From Lentimicrobium saccharophilum (lineage in GTDB: Bacteria > Bacteroidota > Bacteroidia > Bacteroidales > Lentimicrobiaceae), in the NCBI RefSeq assembly GCF_001192835.1, contig NZ_DF968182.1, forward strand, positions 194,349 to 258,348: a stretch of DNA of 64,000 nucleotides, given 5' to 3'. Position 1 is the first letter of the stretch; every line of letters begins with the position of its first letter. The notes under the pieces are model-generated. The model was not told where the DNA came from. It saw only the letters and a program-made list of their open reading frames with translations, and did not search any database. Below, in pieces: positions 9,909 to 18,851 of the stretch. Both the position numbers and the translations under genes were made by a program.

Positions 9909-10901
9909 TTAATTAGTTACCCCTTTCTCCGTGATAAATCCGGTAATCAATGCGGCGGGGGTGATATCGAAAGCGGGGTTAAAGGCCTCTGATCCCGGAT
10001 TGGTGACCCTGATGGTATGCATTTTCCCGTCACCGTCGGGCCCGGTCTGGTAGTGCACTTCATCCTGGCTGCGGTGTTCTATTTCAATGGCGCTGCCGTC
10101 GGGGGTATTGTGGTCGAAGGTTGACAAGGGGGCTGCCACGAAAAAGGGGATGCCGAAATATTCAGCGAGTATGGCTTTTTCATAGGTCCCGATTTTGTTG
10201 GCCACATCCCCGTTGGCCGCGATGCGGTCGGCGCCGGTAATAACCAGGTCGATCATACCTTCCGACATCAGAAATGCACCGGCATTATCGGGGACGATGG
10301 TGTGGTCCACGCCTTCGTTGGCTAATTCCCAGGCGGTAAGGCGGGCGCCCTGGCTTCGGGGCCGGGTTTCATCGGCATAAACGTGGATTTGCTTGCCATT
10401 CCGGTGAGCCGTGTAAACGGGAGAAAGCGCGCTACCGTAGTCGACAAACCCCAGCCAGCCGGCGTTGCAGTGGGTAAGGATGCGGGCGCCGTCTTTGATA
10501 AGCGCGTCGCCAAAGAACCCGATTTTCTTTGCCGCCTCTACATTTGCATTGGCAAGGTTCTGAGCTTCTTCGATGGCGGCCTGAACCGAAATTTTCCCGG
10601 CCTCGTAAACCCTGTCAACGGCATAAAACAGGTCGCGGGCGGTAGGGCGGGTGGCGCGGATGCGCTCGCGGGCGATATCGGGATCTTCATTGCTGATAAA
10701 GCCCTGAGCCATAGCAAAACCTGCGGCGGCACCAATGGCCCCTGCTCCGCGCACCGTCATTTTCCGGATGGCTTCGCAGGTTGCTTCACGTTGTTTAAAT
10801 GCCTGCACTTTGAATTCAAATGGCAGGAGATTCTGATCTATCATATAAACCACCGTCCCCTCCATCCAGATGGTCCGGTAGTGCCTGTCGCCGACTTTCA
10901 T
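9909..10901 (-). CDS. mtnA: S-methyl-5-thioribose-1-phosphate isomerase
   Basis: Methionine-salvage enzyme converting methylthioribose-1-phosphate to the ribulose-1-phosphate form. The 330-residue sequence has the family hallmarks: RGAGAIGAAAGFAMAQG near the N-terminus, ILTHCNAG with the catalytic Cys145, and ITGADRIAANGDVANKIGTY with catalytic Asp225; FDHNTPDG follows. No other salvage gene is adjacent. A TATCTTTG box lies about 25 bases upstream of the start codon. Confidence 0.94.
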   Translation of the reverse strand: MKVGDRHYRTIWMEGTVVYMIDQNLLPFEFKVQAFKQREATCEAIRKMTVRGAGAIGAAAGFAMAQGFISNEDPDIARERIRATRPTARDLFYAVDRVYEAGKISVQAAIEEAQNLANANVEAAKKIGFFGDALIKDGARILTHCNAGWLGFVDYGSALSPVYTAHRNGKQIHVYADETRPRSQGARLTAWELANEGVDHTIVPDNAGAFLMSEGMIDLVITGADRIAANGDVANKIGTYEKAILAEYFGIPFFVAAPLSTFDHNTPDGSAIEIEHRSQDEVHYQTGPDGDGKMHTIRVTNPGSEAFNPAFDITPAALITGFITEKGVTN

Positions 10902-10925
10902 ATCCGGTTAATTATTGTCTACATA

Positions 10926-10933
10926 CAAAGATA
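10926..10933 (-). promoter_or_regulatory. Candidate -7 promoter box of mtnA (TATCTTTG)
   Basis: Reads TATCTTTG on the minus strand and matches the Bacteroidota -7 consensus TAnnTTTG. It would give a leader of about 20 bases before the mtnA ATG at 10901. No clear -33 TTTG was found. Confidence 0.55.
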
Positions 10934-10964
10934 GCTGTTTCGGCATTCCGGCCTGAACTACCGG

Positions 10965-10998
10965 TAAACAAAAGAGGCTGCCCGGTAAGGGCAGCCTC
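10965..10998 (-). terminator. Rho-independent terminator of the beta-barrel gene
   Basis: A perfect 10-bp stem GAGGCTGCCC / GGGCAGCCTC (10974-10983 with 10989-10998, loop GGTAA) is followed on the minus strand by TTTTGTTT. It lies 21 bases after the stop codon of the gene ending at 11020. Confidence 0.85.
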
Positions 10999-11019
10999 CG
11001 TGATAACTATCCGGAAAAA

Positions 11020-11586
11020 TTACAACTTCAGGGCGACACCCAGGTTGAGCCATGCAATTCCGTAACCGATTTCGGCCATTGCAGCAAATTTTTCGGTGAA
11101 ATAATAACGGCCACCGGCATACCATGACCAGATCAGGCCGCTGCTGGAAGCACTGTAGTTGTATAAAGGATCAATATCGCCGAATTCTTTGGCTGATACA
11201 ACATTAAAACCAAGCATCAGGCCTGTATAGGTATCCAGTTTATCAACCAGCGGATAATGAAATGAGCCGCGAGCACCAATTATAAAGTTGGTGTATTTGT
11301 ATCCCCAGTTGCCGCCGAAATAGGTGTATTCCCATTTGCTGGAAGCATAACCCAGATAACCACCTACACCAATCGAACCAACATCAAGTACATCGTCTTT
11401 AATACCTACCTCAAACGATGCTGAGATTGGTGGAATTGAAGATGTGTAACCGCTTCCGGTGTAGAGTGTGCTTCCAAGACCGATTCCCAGATTCAGGACC
11501 TTTTCTCCCTTGGTAAGCATGTTGTCCTGGGCAGACAGACTGAATGCCAGAAATGCAGCAAAAAGGGTAATGACTACTTTTTTCAT
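11020..11586 (-). CDS. Outer-membrane beta-barrel protein, unknown function
   Basis: The 188-residue protein has a signal peptide cleaved near SLSAQD, then alternating aromatic and glycine-rich strands (LNLGIGLGSTLY, GGYLGYASSKW, IIGARGSFHYPL, YAGGRYYF) and ends in LNLGVALKL, a typical last barrel strand. This resembles the small OmpW/porin-like beta-barrel families of Bacteroidota. It is monocistronic, with its own terminator and an upstream TACCTTTG box. Confidence 0.75.
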   Translation of the reverse strand: MKKVVITLFAAFLAFSLSAQDNMLTKGEKVLNLGIGLGSTLYTGSGYTSSIPPISASFEVGIKDDVLDVGSIGVGGYLGYASSKWEYTYFGGNWGYKYTNFIIGARGSFHYPLVDKLDTYTGLMLGFNVVSAKEFGDIDPLYNYSASSSGLIWSWYAGGRYYFTEKFAAMAEIGYGIAWLNLGVALKL

Positions 11587-11713
11587 GTTTGTTTGGTTTT
11601 AGTTGAACATTGGATTGTTTCGGTTAACTTAAAAATTGTTTAATACTACTCTATTGATTTGTATGTTGCGCCTGTTGCAGGTCTGTTCAGGTGTTTTTGT
11701 GATTCATTAACGA

Positions 11714-11721
11714 CAAAGGTA
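11714..11721 (-). promoter_or_regulatory. Candidate -7 box of the beta-barrel gene (TACCTTTG)
   Basis: TAnnTTTG match on the minus strand about 130 bases before the ATG at 11586; the long leader makes this assignment less certain than others. Confidence 0.4.
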
Positions 11722-12017
11722 AGGCAATACAAGAAAATCCGGCTAAGTAATTGTAGGTATTTTGGTCATTGCAGTGTTTTGCCCTGGATTTGAGGATTTT
11801 TCTCCCCTTTTTTATAACAAATCTGATAAAAATAAGTTCCAATCTATGGCAAAGATAGTATGCTTTTATAAAACTTCATGCTTTCGCCTGCACTAATTCC
11901 GGATTTTGTTTAAAAAGAATCTCTGAAAAATCATTTATTTTCCCATTATATGATCTGGTCAGGTTTCATGGCTGAAAGCACTTTTCCTGCGTACTGCACT
12001 GATCAGTAAACAACTTC

Positions 12018-12043
12018 AGCCCGGGCTTGAACAGGCCCGGGCT
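12018..12043 (-). terminator. Probable terminator hairpin of the cold-shock gene
   Basis: Perfect 9-bp GC-rich stem AGCCCGGGC / GCCCGGGCT (12018-12026 and 12035-12043) with an 8-base loop, about 50 bases past the cold-shock gene stop. The following minus-strand bases are only moderately T-rich (GAAGTTGTTT), so termination may be partial. Confidence 0.55.
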
Positions 12044-12095
12044 TTAAAGCACAAACGCAAAGGGAATGCGGGTTAACCAGGGGGGAAAAAGCGCG

Positions 12096-12551
12096 TTATA
12101 TAACAAGCTTTACTTCTATGGCATTAAGCCCTTTAGGTCCTTTTTCGACCTTGAAACTTACTTTGTTGTTTTCTTTGATAGGCTCAGTCAGCTGGTTGAT
12201 ATGTACAAAAATACTTTCGCCTGACCTGAGATCCCTGATAAAACCAAATCCTTTGGAATCATTAAAGAAAGTAACTATTCCGGTACGGAATTCTTCTTCA
12301 GGGCTGACATCTTCTTTTTTCCGGACACCGATCTCGATCTCTTCGGCTTTGATGACACTTTTGGTTGCAGGATCGGGTGGCGTATCACTGATGCGGCCAT
12401 ATTCATCAACATAGGCAATCATGCTGTCGGGGTTGTTGCCATCGGCAGTGTTTGACGCCCTTTCAAGTTTGCGGGCCGCTTTGTCTTTCTTCTTTTTCTG
12501 CTTTTTCTTTTCGTTTTCGATTTTGTTCCAGGATTGCTGTGATCTTGCCAT
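12096..12551 (-). CDS. Cold-shock domain protein with basic N-terminal extension
   Basis: RNA/ssDNA-binding protein of 151 residues. The C-terminal 65 residues form a CspA-type cold-shock domain with RNP1 (KGFGFI) and RNP2 (SIFVHI) and the start GIVTFFNDSKG. The N-terminal half is an added region with a very Lys-rich segment (KKKQKKKKDKAARK, about residues 15-28) and an acidic linker. The upstream TATCTTTG box predicts a leader of about 100 bases, as seen with temperature-regulated csp mRNAs. Confidence 0.88.
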   Translation of the reverse strand: MARSQQSWNKIENEKKKQKKKKDKAARKLERASNTADGNNPDSMIAYVDEYGRISDTPPDPATKSVIKAEEIEIGVRKKEDVSPEEEFRTGIVTFFNDSKGFGFIRDLRSGESIFVHINQLTEPIKENNKVSFKVEKGPKGLNAIEVKLVI

Positions 12552-12655
12552 GAATGGGTTTTGGGTTGGTTTTCCTGCGGTGAGGGATGAATAAAAGGCC
12601 TTGCAGGAAAAAGCTGAAAATGAGGGTCAGACAGTCCGGCAAAACGTAACGTTTG

Positions 12656-12663
12656 CAAAGATA
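12656..12663 (-). promoter_or_regulatory. Candidate -7 box of the cold-shock gene (TATCTTTG)
   Basis: Exact TAnnTTTG match on the minus strand; transcription from here leaves an approximately 100-base 5' leader before the ATG at 12551. Confidence 0.5.
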
Positions 12664-12714
12664 GGTAAAATTTCCCGTCTTTCGTTCAATAGCTTAAAAG
12701 GGCTTTGTCCGGGA

Positions 12715-14094
12715 TTACCGGTTCAGAATCAGATACTGATATGGTTCCAGACCGATGGAGGTGCCTGATGGTTTAAATGGCGTGCCATCCGGGAATTTCC
12801 AGGCTGCGGCAAGCACCGTGCCGGGAACCTCAAATATGCTTTCGCGGTTCCGGACATTGACGATGATCAGCAGGCCCGCATCTTCAGATGAGCGTTCAAA
12901 GGCACAAACATCCGCCGTGGAGAAGTCACTGGTAGTTCCTTGCCTGGCGGCGGGAGCTTCGTTATAGATGGCCATCATTTCCTGATATGCTTTCACCATA
13001 TCAGGATTGGCGGTCCAGTCGATGGGCGCATTGGAAAAGAAGGGCAAAGCAGGGATTCTGCCTACCTCCTGACTACCGTAAATCAGCGGTACTCCGCCCA
13101 TAAAAACCGCGATGGCAGAGGCAGCCAGTGCTCCCTGTTTACCATTGAACAGGGTCATGGGGGTGGCATCCCAGGCCGATTCGTCGTGGTTGGTGGTGAA
13201 GCGGAGCCGGGTTTTCCCTGTTGGCGTGGAAAGTTGTTCCTGCCGGTGGGTAGCATACAGTCCGTCTGCTGCCTGTCCGCTCCATACGGACTTAAGTTTC
13301 CCGTAGAAGTCCCATCCATAATTCAGCTGGAAGCCTGCGTTAAAGTGGTCGGAGCGTCCGCCCTCCGCCAGCAGAATGATTTTTCTTCCGGCAAGGGCAT
13401 TTATGGAATCAATGGCTTGTTTCCAGAAATCGTAAGGGACCATATCCGCGGCATCGCAGCGGAAGCCATCCGCATTGGCCGCCAGCAACCAGTATTTCAT
13501 GGCGCTGATCATGGCTTTGCGCATATCCTTATTGTCAAAATTCAGGTCGGCCACATCCTGCCAGTTGGTCCCCTCCGGATGAATCACCTCGCCATTTACC
13601 CTTGTGTACCATGAAGGATATTTCATCCACGGATTGTCCCAGGCGGTATGATTGGCCACCCAGTCGAGGATTACCGCCATGCCGCGCTGATGGGCCTGAT
13701 CGGTCAGACGCCTCAGGTCGTCCAGCGTCCCGTATTCGGGATTTACTTCCCGGTAGTTTTTTACGCTATAGGGAGAATTCACTGAATTGACCGTGCCGAT
13801 GGGATGTATGGGCATCAGCCAGATCACATTCACGCCCAGCGACCGGATGTGGTCCAGTTTTTGGGTTACTCCCGAAAGATTACCGGCAGTACTGAAAGCC
13901 CTCAGGTTGACTTCATACATTACTATATCTGATGTGGCCGGTACCGCTCCGAAAGGTACTCCGTACTGCGGGGGATCAGGCAGAATAAATTCATTGGCGG
14001 GAGGTGACGGGGCGGGTTTTTCTTCCTTATCCGAACAGGTTGTGACCAGGAATGCCATCAAGATAAACAGGACTGTTGCCGGGAGTTTTTTCAT
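12715..14094 (-). CDS. GH13 alpha-amylase family lipoprotein
   Basis: Glycoside hydrolase acting on alpha-glucans. All four GH13 regions are visible (numbering from an ATG ten codons upstream of the chosen start): DWVANH (154-159), FRCDAAD with nucleophile Asp224, LLAEGG with acid/base Glu254, and NHD (312-314) with the transition-state Asp. The ATG at 14094 (MKKLPATVLF) is preferred because it begins a clean lipoprotein signal; an in-frame ATG at 14124 also exists. The probable lipid Cys sits in LVTTC, where Thr at -1 departs from the usual Gly/Ala/Ser. The compact barrel (about 460 residues) suggests cell-surface or periplasmic maltooligosaccharide breakdown. No sus-type genes are adjacent. 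Confidence 0.9.
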   Translation of the reverse strand: MKKLPATVLFILMAFLVTTCSDKEEKPAPSPPANEFILPDPPQYGVPFGAVPATSDIVMYEVNLRAFSTAGNLSGVTQKLDHIRSLGVNVIWLMPIHPIGTVNSVNSPYSVKNYREVNPEYGTLDDLRRLTDQAHQRGMAVILDWVANHTAWDNPWMKYPSWYTRVNGEVIHPEGTNWQDVADLNFDNKDMRKAMISAMKYWLLAANADGFRCDAADMVPYDFWKQAIDSINALAGRKIILLAEGGRSDHFNAGFQLNYGWDFYGKLKSVWSGQAADGLYATHRQEQLSTPTGKTRLRFTTNHDESAWDATPMTLFNGKQGALAASAIAVFMGGVPLIYGSQEVGRIPALPFFSNAPIDWTANPDMVKAYQEMMAIYNEAPAARQGTTSDFSTADVCAFERSSEDAGLLIIVNVRNRESIFEVPGTVLAAAWKFPDGTPFKPSGTSIGLEPYQYLILNR

Positions 14095-14185
14095 ATTGAG
14101 CATCAGTTTTGGGGTCCGCCTCACGATAGAAGCCGACTGGTTAATAAATTGAAATACATTCCCGGCAACAGTATGTCCGGATTTT

Positions 14186-14995
14186 TTACTCTGCTACTGG
14201 TTCAAAACGGGCGAGTGGGGCCATACGGGCTTTGTTCAGCTGAAGGGATGTTTCACTGACATTATAATTGTCAGCTGTTTCAAGCACTTTCAGCAGTGCC
14301 CGCTCGGTTTCCATGTTGAGGCACGACATCATGGTTGATCCCATTTTAGAAAAGGTCACCCTGTTGCCTTCCCGCAGTTCATAACTCCCGAAAAAGGTAT
14401 TGCAGCTTCCGAATCCGTTGATCCGTTGCTCCGCTTCATCAAAGTAAATGAATGCATCAGGCATCTTTCCTTTGAAATCAACGGGCTTGCCGTTTATTTC
14501 AACCAGTTTCCATTTTTTGCCTTCAAGAACAGGATCTTTTACCGGAGGCAGCATTTTCTGAAGTACATACATATCTGCCAGTTCACCCCTGATGACTTTG
14601 CCTTCAAGGTCAAGCTGAACAAGTTTGTTTTCACCCACAAGGTAACGGTCCGGCGCATTTGAAATCCCTTCAAGTTTAATGCTGCTGCCGGATTTATCCC
14701 AGGTAAACCTGCCTGATTCTTCGAAGGCTTTTTCATCCTTTCCTTTGTAAATGGTTGATCGTTGAAAGGAAAGATCACTTCCTAATGTAATGGTGGTGAG
14801 CAGTCCTTCGCAATCCGCACAGGGGAGAACACCCGTGTAAGTACCATGCCAGTCAAGGGAATTCCGGCTGTTGTCGCCGATAATGATATTTCCGGCCGCC
14901 TGCCGCCCGCCGGTGGTTGTCTTTTCTTTTGTTTTGCAGCCGGGCATCTGAAATGAGATGATGGCTGCCAGTGAAATCATCAATAGCTTTTTCAT
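14186..14995 (-). CDS. NlpE N-terminal / META domain lipoprotein
   Basis: The 269-residue lipoprotein (lipobox MPGC at about residue 20) has two recognisable domains: an NlpE-like N-terminal domain (WHGTYTGVLPCADCEG, with the conserved CxxC, about 54-160) and a META/HslJ-like domain (about 160-260: LEGKKWKLVEINGK, INGFGSCNTFFGSY, MGSTMMSCLNME). Both families are linked to envelope stress or metal and heat resistance. The fusion is common in Bacteroidota. It is likely anchored facing the periplasm; the molecular role is unknown. Confidence 0.85.
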   Translation of the reverse strand: MKKLLMISLAAIISFQMPGCKTKEKTTTGGRQAAGNIIIGDNSRNSLDWHGTYTGVLPCADCEGLLTTITLGSDLSFQRSTIYKGKDEKAFEESGRFTWDKSGSSIKLEGISNAPDRYLVGENKLVQLDLEGKVIRGELADMYVLQKMLPPVKDPVLEGKKWKLVEINGKPVDFKGKMPDAFIYFDEAEQRINGFGSCNTFFGSYELREGNRVTFSKMGSTMMSCLNMETERALLKVLETADNYNVSETSLQLNKARMAPLARFEPVAE

Positions 14996-15293
14996 ACAGC
15001 GGTTCTTTATTGGTTTGGGTTCAAATGACTGAATATTACAGGTATAAAGATACTTAAATTCATGAAACCGGCAGTTACATACTTGTTCTCACAACCTAAA
15101 ACATATTGCTGATTGCAAAAACCGGGCAAACTTTGGCAACCCGTCTCAGAATAGTCCGGCAAATGGACTGTTTTCCAACCGCCGGTATCCGTTTCAATCA
15201 TTGAACGCGTAAATAACAAAATTCATACGGTTCAGTTTATCTTCGCCCGGCAAGGCAGACTTGATTGAATTTCTGTGCCAGGAAAGAGAAATA

Positions 15294-16115
15294 TTATCCT
15301 GCCAGGGTAAATTTGATGGGCATATTGAATCTGGTGTTCATGGGTTTTCCATCCTGCTTGCCGGGTTTCCAGGGGGGCATTTTTTTTACTACACGTATGG
15401 CTTCCTCATCCAGCAGGGGATGGACCCCTCTGAGGACTTCAACGTCGGTGACTTTACCGTTGACACGGACAAGAAACGTTAAATATACTATCCCCGAAAT
15501 ATTCATTTCCCGGGCTTTGCGCGGATAATTTATATTGTTTATCAGATAACGGATCCTCCGTTGCTCGCCTCCTTTGAATCTGGGATGCTCGTAAAAGGGG
15601 TAGTAGGTCGTATCCTTTCCCTCAATGGAATAGCAATTCCCGTAAATCAGTTTGTCATTTTCGAAGGTCTCTTTCCGTTTCAGGCTCCCGTCTTTGTAAT
15701 ACACAATGCGTTCGCCATGCTGTTTCTGATCCATATAATTCTCAACATAATAAAGAGCACCGGAGTCGTAGTATTTTTTCTGTTCCCCTTCGTAAGCCCC
15801 TTTAAGAAAGTTATTTGTCCCTATAATCCTTCCGTCTTCTGAATAGGTGATGGTGTGGCCCTCCAGAAGCGGGGTGTCTGTGCCAATATATATTTCTTCA
15901 GTTTTAAGCTGGCCGTTTGCATAATATGTTCTGAGGATAAAGCCATCATCCGTCATGGTTTTTACCTGCATGTAGTAATGGTTTCCGCGCGTGGCTTCAT
16001 TGTAAAATTCATCATAAAATGTGGTATCCTGAATTTCCTGGCTTTTCAGGCCGGGGCTGAGCAAGATAAAGCAGAGCATTGTAATGATGGCTGTATTCAA
16101 ATAAGTTTTTTTCAT
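15294..16115 (-). CDS. TonB-family protein with MORN/YwqK-like repeats
   Basis: 273 residues: signal peptide (cleaved near GLKSQE), then several YwqK/MORN-like antitoxin-type repeats with the pattern YYxNGQLKTEE, YYDSGALYYVENY and YYKDGSLKRKETF (about 65-165), then a C-terminal TonB domain (about 190-273: YPRKAREMNISGIVYLTFLV, PLLDEEAIRVVKKMPPWKPG). The TonB domain suggests contact with outer-membrane receptors, but there is no N-terminal membrane anchor other than the signal sequence and no ExbBD nearby. It diverges from dus. Confidence 0.83.
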   Translation of the reverse strand: MKKTYLNTAIITMLCFILLSPGLKSQEIQDTTFYDEFYNEATRGNHYYMQVKTMTDDGFILRTYYANGQLKTEEIYIGTDTPLLEGHTITYSEDGRIIGTNNFLKGAYEGEQKKYYDSGALYYVENYMDQKQHGERIVYYKDGSLKRKETFENDKLIYGNCYSIEGKDTTYYPFYEHPRFKGGEQRRIRYLINNINYPRKAREMNISGIVYLTFLVRVNGKVTDVEVLRGVHPLLDEEAIRVVKKMPPWKPGKQDGKPMNTRFNMPIKFTLAG

Positions 16116-16280
16116 ATAAGTATTATTTGTGTGGGCTATTTTATAATCTTAATGAGGATATTGATAAGCGGAGTAAAAATATCAAAATTTATCCTGCGAT
16201 GGATATATCGGGCAATTTCAGGGTTTTTACTGATTTCAGGAGGTTTCCGGGATCTGAGGCCGTGCCGTGTCAATCTTGCG

Positions 16281-16288
16281 TATTTTTG
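16281..16288 (+). promoter_or_regulatory. Candidate -7 box of dus (TATTTTTG)
   Basis: TAnnTTTG match ending 7 bases before the ATG at 16296, so the transcript would be nearly leaderless. This also argues against longer upstream starts for dus. Confidence 0.5.
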
Positions 16289-16295
16289 TGCTCCG

Positions 16296-17261
16296 ATGAA
16301 TTTACAAACTGCCATTTTTTTTGCCCCTTTTCAGGGGATTACGACCAAAGCCTTCAGGTTGGTGTATGCCCGGCATTTCGCGGGGGTGGATAAGTTGTTT
16401 ACCCCCTATTTTGCCAATATCGCGGTGGATTATCCCCTGCCTGCGCTGAAAATGAAAGCCCTGCAACATCAGTCTGAAAGCGGAATTTCTGTAGTTCCGC
16501 AGATTCTCAGCAAAAGCGCCCCGGAAATCCTCTCTTTTGCCCGGAGTTGTGCAGCGCTTGGCTTCGGTGAACTGAACTGGAACCTGGGCTGCCCTTATCC
16601 TCAGGTTGCCCGGAAGAAAAGGGGCTCGGGCATGCTGCCTTTTCCGGAGATGGTGGATGAAATCCTGGATCAGGTAATGCCGCACATGCCCCTTTCTTTT
16701 TCCGTGAAGTGCAGGCTTGGCTATGCAAAGGCTGCGGAAATAATGGACCTGGTACCGGTTTTTAACCGTTATCCCGTCGCTGAACTGACGATTCATGCGC
16801 GTACCGGTAAACAGTTATATTCCGGTAAGACCGACCCGGACGCTTTTGGAGCGGCGCTTGAAGGGCTTCAGGTGCCGGTGGTTTATAACGGGGATATTTT
16901 CACCACGGAGGATTTCGGCCATATCAGCGGGCTTTTCCCCGGAATTTCACGGTTTATGATCGGCCGCGGGATTTTGAAGGACCCCTTTCTGCCGGCCCGC
17001 ATCAAGGGACTGCCGCAACCCGGCGATAGCAGGGCTGTTTTGCGCGGATTTCTTGATGACCTCTATTTTGAGACGCGCAGGGAGAAGAAAGATAGCCCCT
17101 CAGCCCTGAATGCCATGAAGGAGTGTTGGACTTACCTGATGTTTGCATTCGAAGAGCCGGTGGTTGTTTTCCGCAGGCTGAAAAAGGCCGGAAACTTTGA
17201 TGATTATGAAGATGCGATCAAAGAGGTGTTTGCCAATGACAGGTTAAAGATTCAGGAGTAA
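16296..17261 (+). CDS. dus: tRNA-dihydrouridine synthase
   Basis: Flavoenzyme reducing uridine to dihydrouridine in tRNA D-loops. The 321-residue protein starts MNLQTAIFFAPFQGIT and carries the FMN/tRNA motifs ELNWNLGCP with catalytic Cys99, RKKRGSGML, FSVKCRLG, LTIHARTGKQ and VVYNGDIFT, with FMIGRGIL near the end. The reading frame is open for about 440 bases upstream, but that part overlaps the opposite TonB-family gene and has no family similarity, so the ATG at 16296 is chosen. The TATTTTTG box directly upstream supports it. Confidence 0.93.
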   Translation: MNLQTAIFFAPFQGITTKAFRLVYARHFAGVDKLFTPYFANIAVDYPLPALKMKALQHQSESGISVVPQILSKSAPEILSFARSCAALGFGELNWNLGCPYPQVARKKRGSGMLPFPEMVDEILDQVMPHMPLSFSVKCRLGYAKAAEIMDLVPVFNRYPVAELTIHARTGKQLYSGKTDPDAFGAALEGLQVPVVYNGDIFTTEDFGHISGLFPGISRFMIGRGILKDPFLPARIKGLPQPGDSRAVLRGFLDDLYFETRREKKDSPSALNAMKECWTYLMFAFEEPVVVFRRLKKAGNFDDYEDAIKEVFANDRLKIQE

Positions 17262-17279
17262 ATTGACCGGAACAGAAAC

Positions 17280-17465
17280 CTACTGTTTTATAATTGCTTC
17301 GTGACTGAGCTTTTCAATGGTTGAAGATCCGTATTGTCCCGGGTTGTCATAGTGGCTGATTACATTGAAACGGGTTTTATCAAGCCATTGTTCGATAAAA
17401 GGGAGGGAAGGGGCATAGTAAAAACGGCTGCCGGGGCGGAGAGAGGCCAGGATTTTCATGAACAT
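17280..17465 (-). pseudogene. Possible 3' remnant of a SAM-dependent methyltransferase gene
   Basis: A 61-codon frame (MFMKILASLRPGSRFYYAPS...) resembles the end of class I methyltransferases, where LKPGGxFYYAP-like strands follow the SAM-binding core. No SAM-binding motif I is found upstream: an in-frame TGA occurs only four codons before the ATG, and the next 390 bases show no continuing family sequence. A decayed gene is the simplest reading; a genuine small protein cannot be excluded. Confidence 0.35.
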
Positions 17466-17858
17466 TTCATCGGTTCACAGCATCCCCCAAAAAAACCGGT
17501 CTCAGGCGGGATGCATTTGCCTGAATTCCGATAAATCGTGACATTTCTGATTTTCCGGAATTTTTCTCATTTGCGGGTGCGCGTTTAAGATGGTATGGAT
17601 GTATACAGTTACTCATATAACAAAATGGATTTTTTTTGGTTCCGGAATCTGTTTTTCTGATTGCATCGCTGATGGGGGTTCCATCAAGCAGACAATCATC
17701 GCCGCGAACCATGAAACTGATGATGGTTGGTATTCCGGTTTCAATCTCACAGCCAGCGCCCCTTCCGTGAGAACAGTTTTTGATTCCCGGAATATCTTCT
17801 CAAATTTTGTTGTTCTGACAATCATTGGATGAAGTGTGAAGATCAATATAATATTTGG
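17466..17858. other. 393-bp region without a supportable gene
   Basis: Short frames exist on both strands but none shows recognisable domains. The T7-G5 run near 17487-17498 could be where the methyltransferase-like frame was lost. Probably a degenerate gene tract. Confidence 0.4.
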
Positions 17859-18770
17859 TCAGAACCTGTATTTATCCCGGTAGCTTTTAATTGCCTGAAA
17901 CAAATCACTGCTGTTTTCAAGGAAAGGCATATGCCCTACATCGCTTCCCCAGAGTATCATGTCAGGGAAACAGACATCTTTAAAATGTTCCGGACCTATT
18001 ACCCAGTCAGATTTTCCATAGAAAAATAATACCGGTATGTTGATTTCCGGAGTATATTTCCTGAAATTTTCATGATAATCGGTAGTATATACGATATACT
18101 CTTCACTTCCCCAGTTCCAGTCTGGTACTTCGCCGAAGGTTTGGCCCATTCTTAAATAATTTTCGTACGAATCGTAACCTGGTTTCCACATCAGATTTTT
18201 TTGGCTGAGTTCACCAATCAGCGCTCCGAATCTGTCGACAAAGAACGAAGAATCATCGTTGCACCATTTTGAATCTGCCATTTCAGGTAATGAACATGCT
18301 TTAGGGTAGAATCCGTTTTCAAAGGAATCTTTCCAATCAAGGGTACAGTTGATCATAAGCATTCCTTTAATAGCCTCCGGATGACTTATAGCATATCCCA
18401 TCTGCAGAAGACCGCCAAAAGAATGACCCATTACAAGCCATTCGCTGATTCCCAGTGCCATTCTGACCTCTTCAAAATCAGCTACCATTCTGCTCATCGA
18501 ATAATTGTTATCCTTTGGCCCTGAAGACCGGCCACAACCCCGCTGATCGAGATAAATCATCTGAAAGAACTGCTCCAGAGAGTCGCCGGCAAACTTTTCA
18601 GCCCAATAGCTGCCGCTGCCCGGTCCTCCATGCAAATAGAGACATGGGGTACCCTTACCTTTAACTGTAACAAATAATTCAACATTATCGGTTGTTTTAA
18701 CAAGCATATCCTGAGCCTGAATTCCCGATATCAAAATGGAAAACAGCAAAAGAAGCGATACTTTTTTCAT
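17859..18770 (-). CDS. Secreted alpha/beta hydrolase, proline iminopeptidase-like (S33)
   Basis: 303 residues with a signal peptide (cleaved after GIQAQ). The S33 hallmarks are present: HGGPG oxyanion loop (47-51), DQRGCGRS (75-82), nucleophile elbow GHSFGG with Ser117, Asp255 in YGKSDW and His280 in GHMPF. The family removes N-terminal proline or hydrolyses related amides or esters; substrate is not predictable. It is the last gene of a minus-strand cluster after the small membrane protein and the gluzincin-like protein. Confidence 0.85.
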   Translation of the reverse strand: MKKVSLLLLFSILISGIQAQDMLVKTTDNVELFVTVKGKGTPCLYLHGGPGSGSYWAEKFAGDSLEQFFQMIYLDQRGCGRSSGPKDNNYSMSRMVADFEEVRMALGISEWLVMGHSFGGLLQMGYAISHPEAIKGMLMINCTLDWKDSFENGFYPKACSLPEMADSKWCNDDSSFFVDRFGALIGELSQKNLMWKPGYDSYENYLRMGQTFGEVPDWNWGSEEYIVYTTDYHENFRKYTPEINIPVLFFYGKSDWVIGPEHFKDVCFPDMILWGSDVGHMPFLENSSDLFQAIKSYRDKYRF

Positions 18771-18851
18771 GATTGAATCATTTTTTTTTTGAATTATTCC
18801 CGGGATTGGTTTTATTGTTCATGCTGCTATCGCGAAAGATATGGATTATGA

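Larger units (their letters stand above)
11587..12095. other. 509-bp intergenic region with promoter box and hairpin
   Basis: AT-rich spacer between two minus-strand genes. It holds a TACCTTTG box (11714-11721, minus), giving a leader of about 120 bases for the beta-barrel gene, and the terminator hairpin of the cold-shock gene at 12018-12043. Nothing coding is supported. Confidence 0.6.

Noticed and set aside
15855-16295. Upstream extension of the dus frame
   Set aside because: It overlaps the opposite TonB-family gene and has no Dus similarity; a promoter box lies just before the ATG at 16296.
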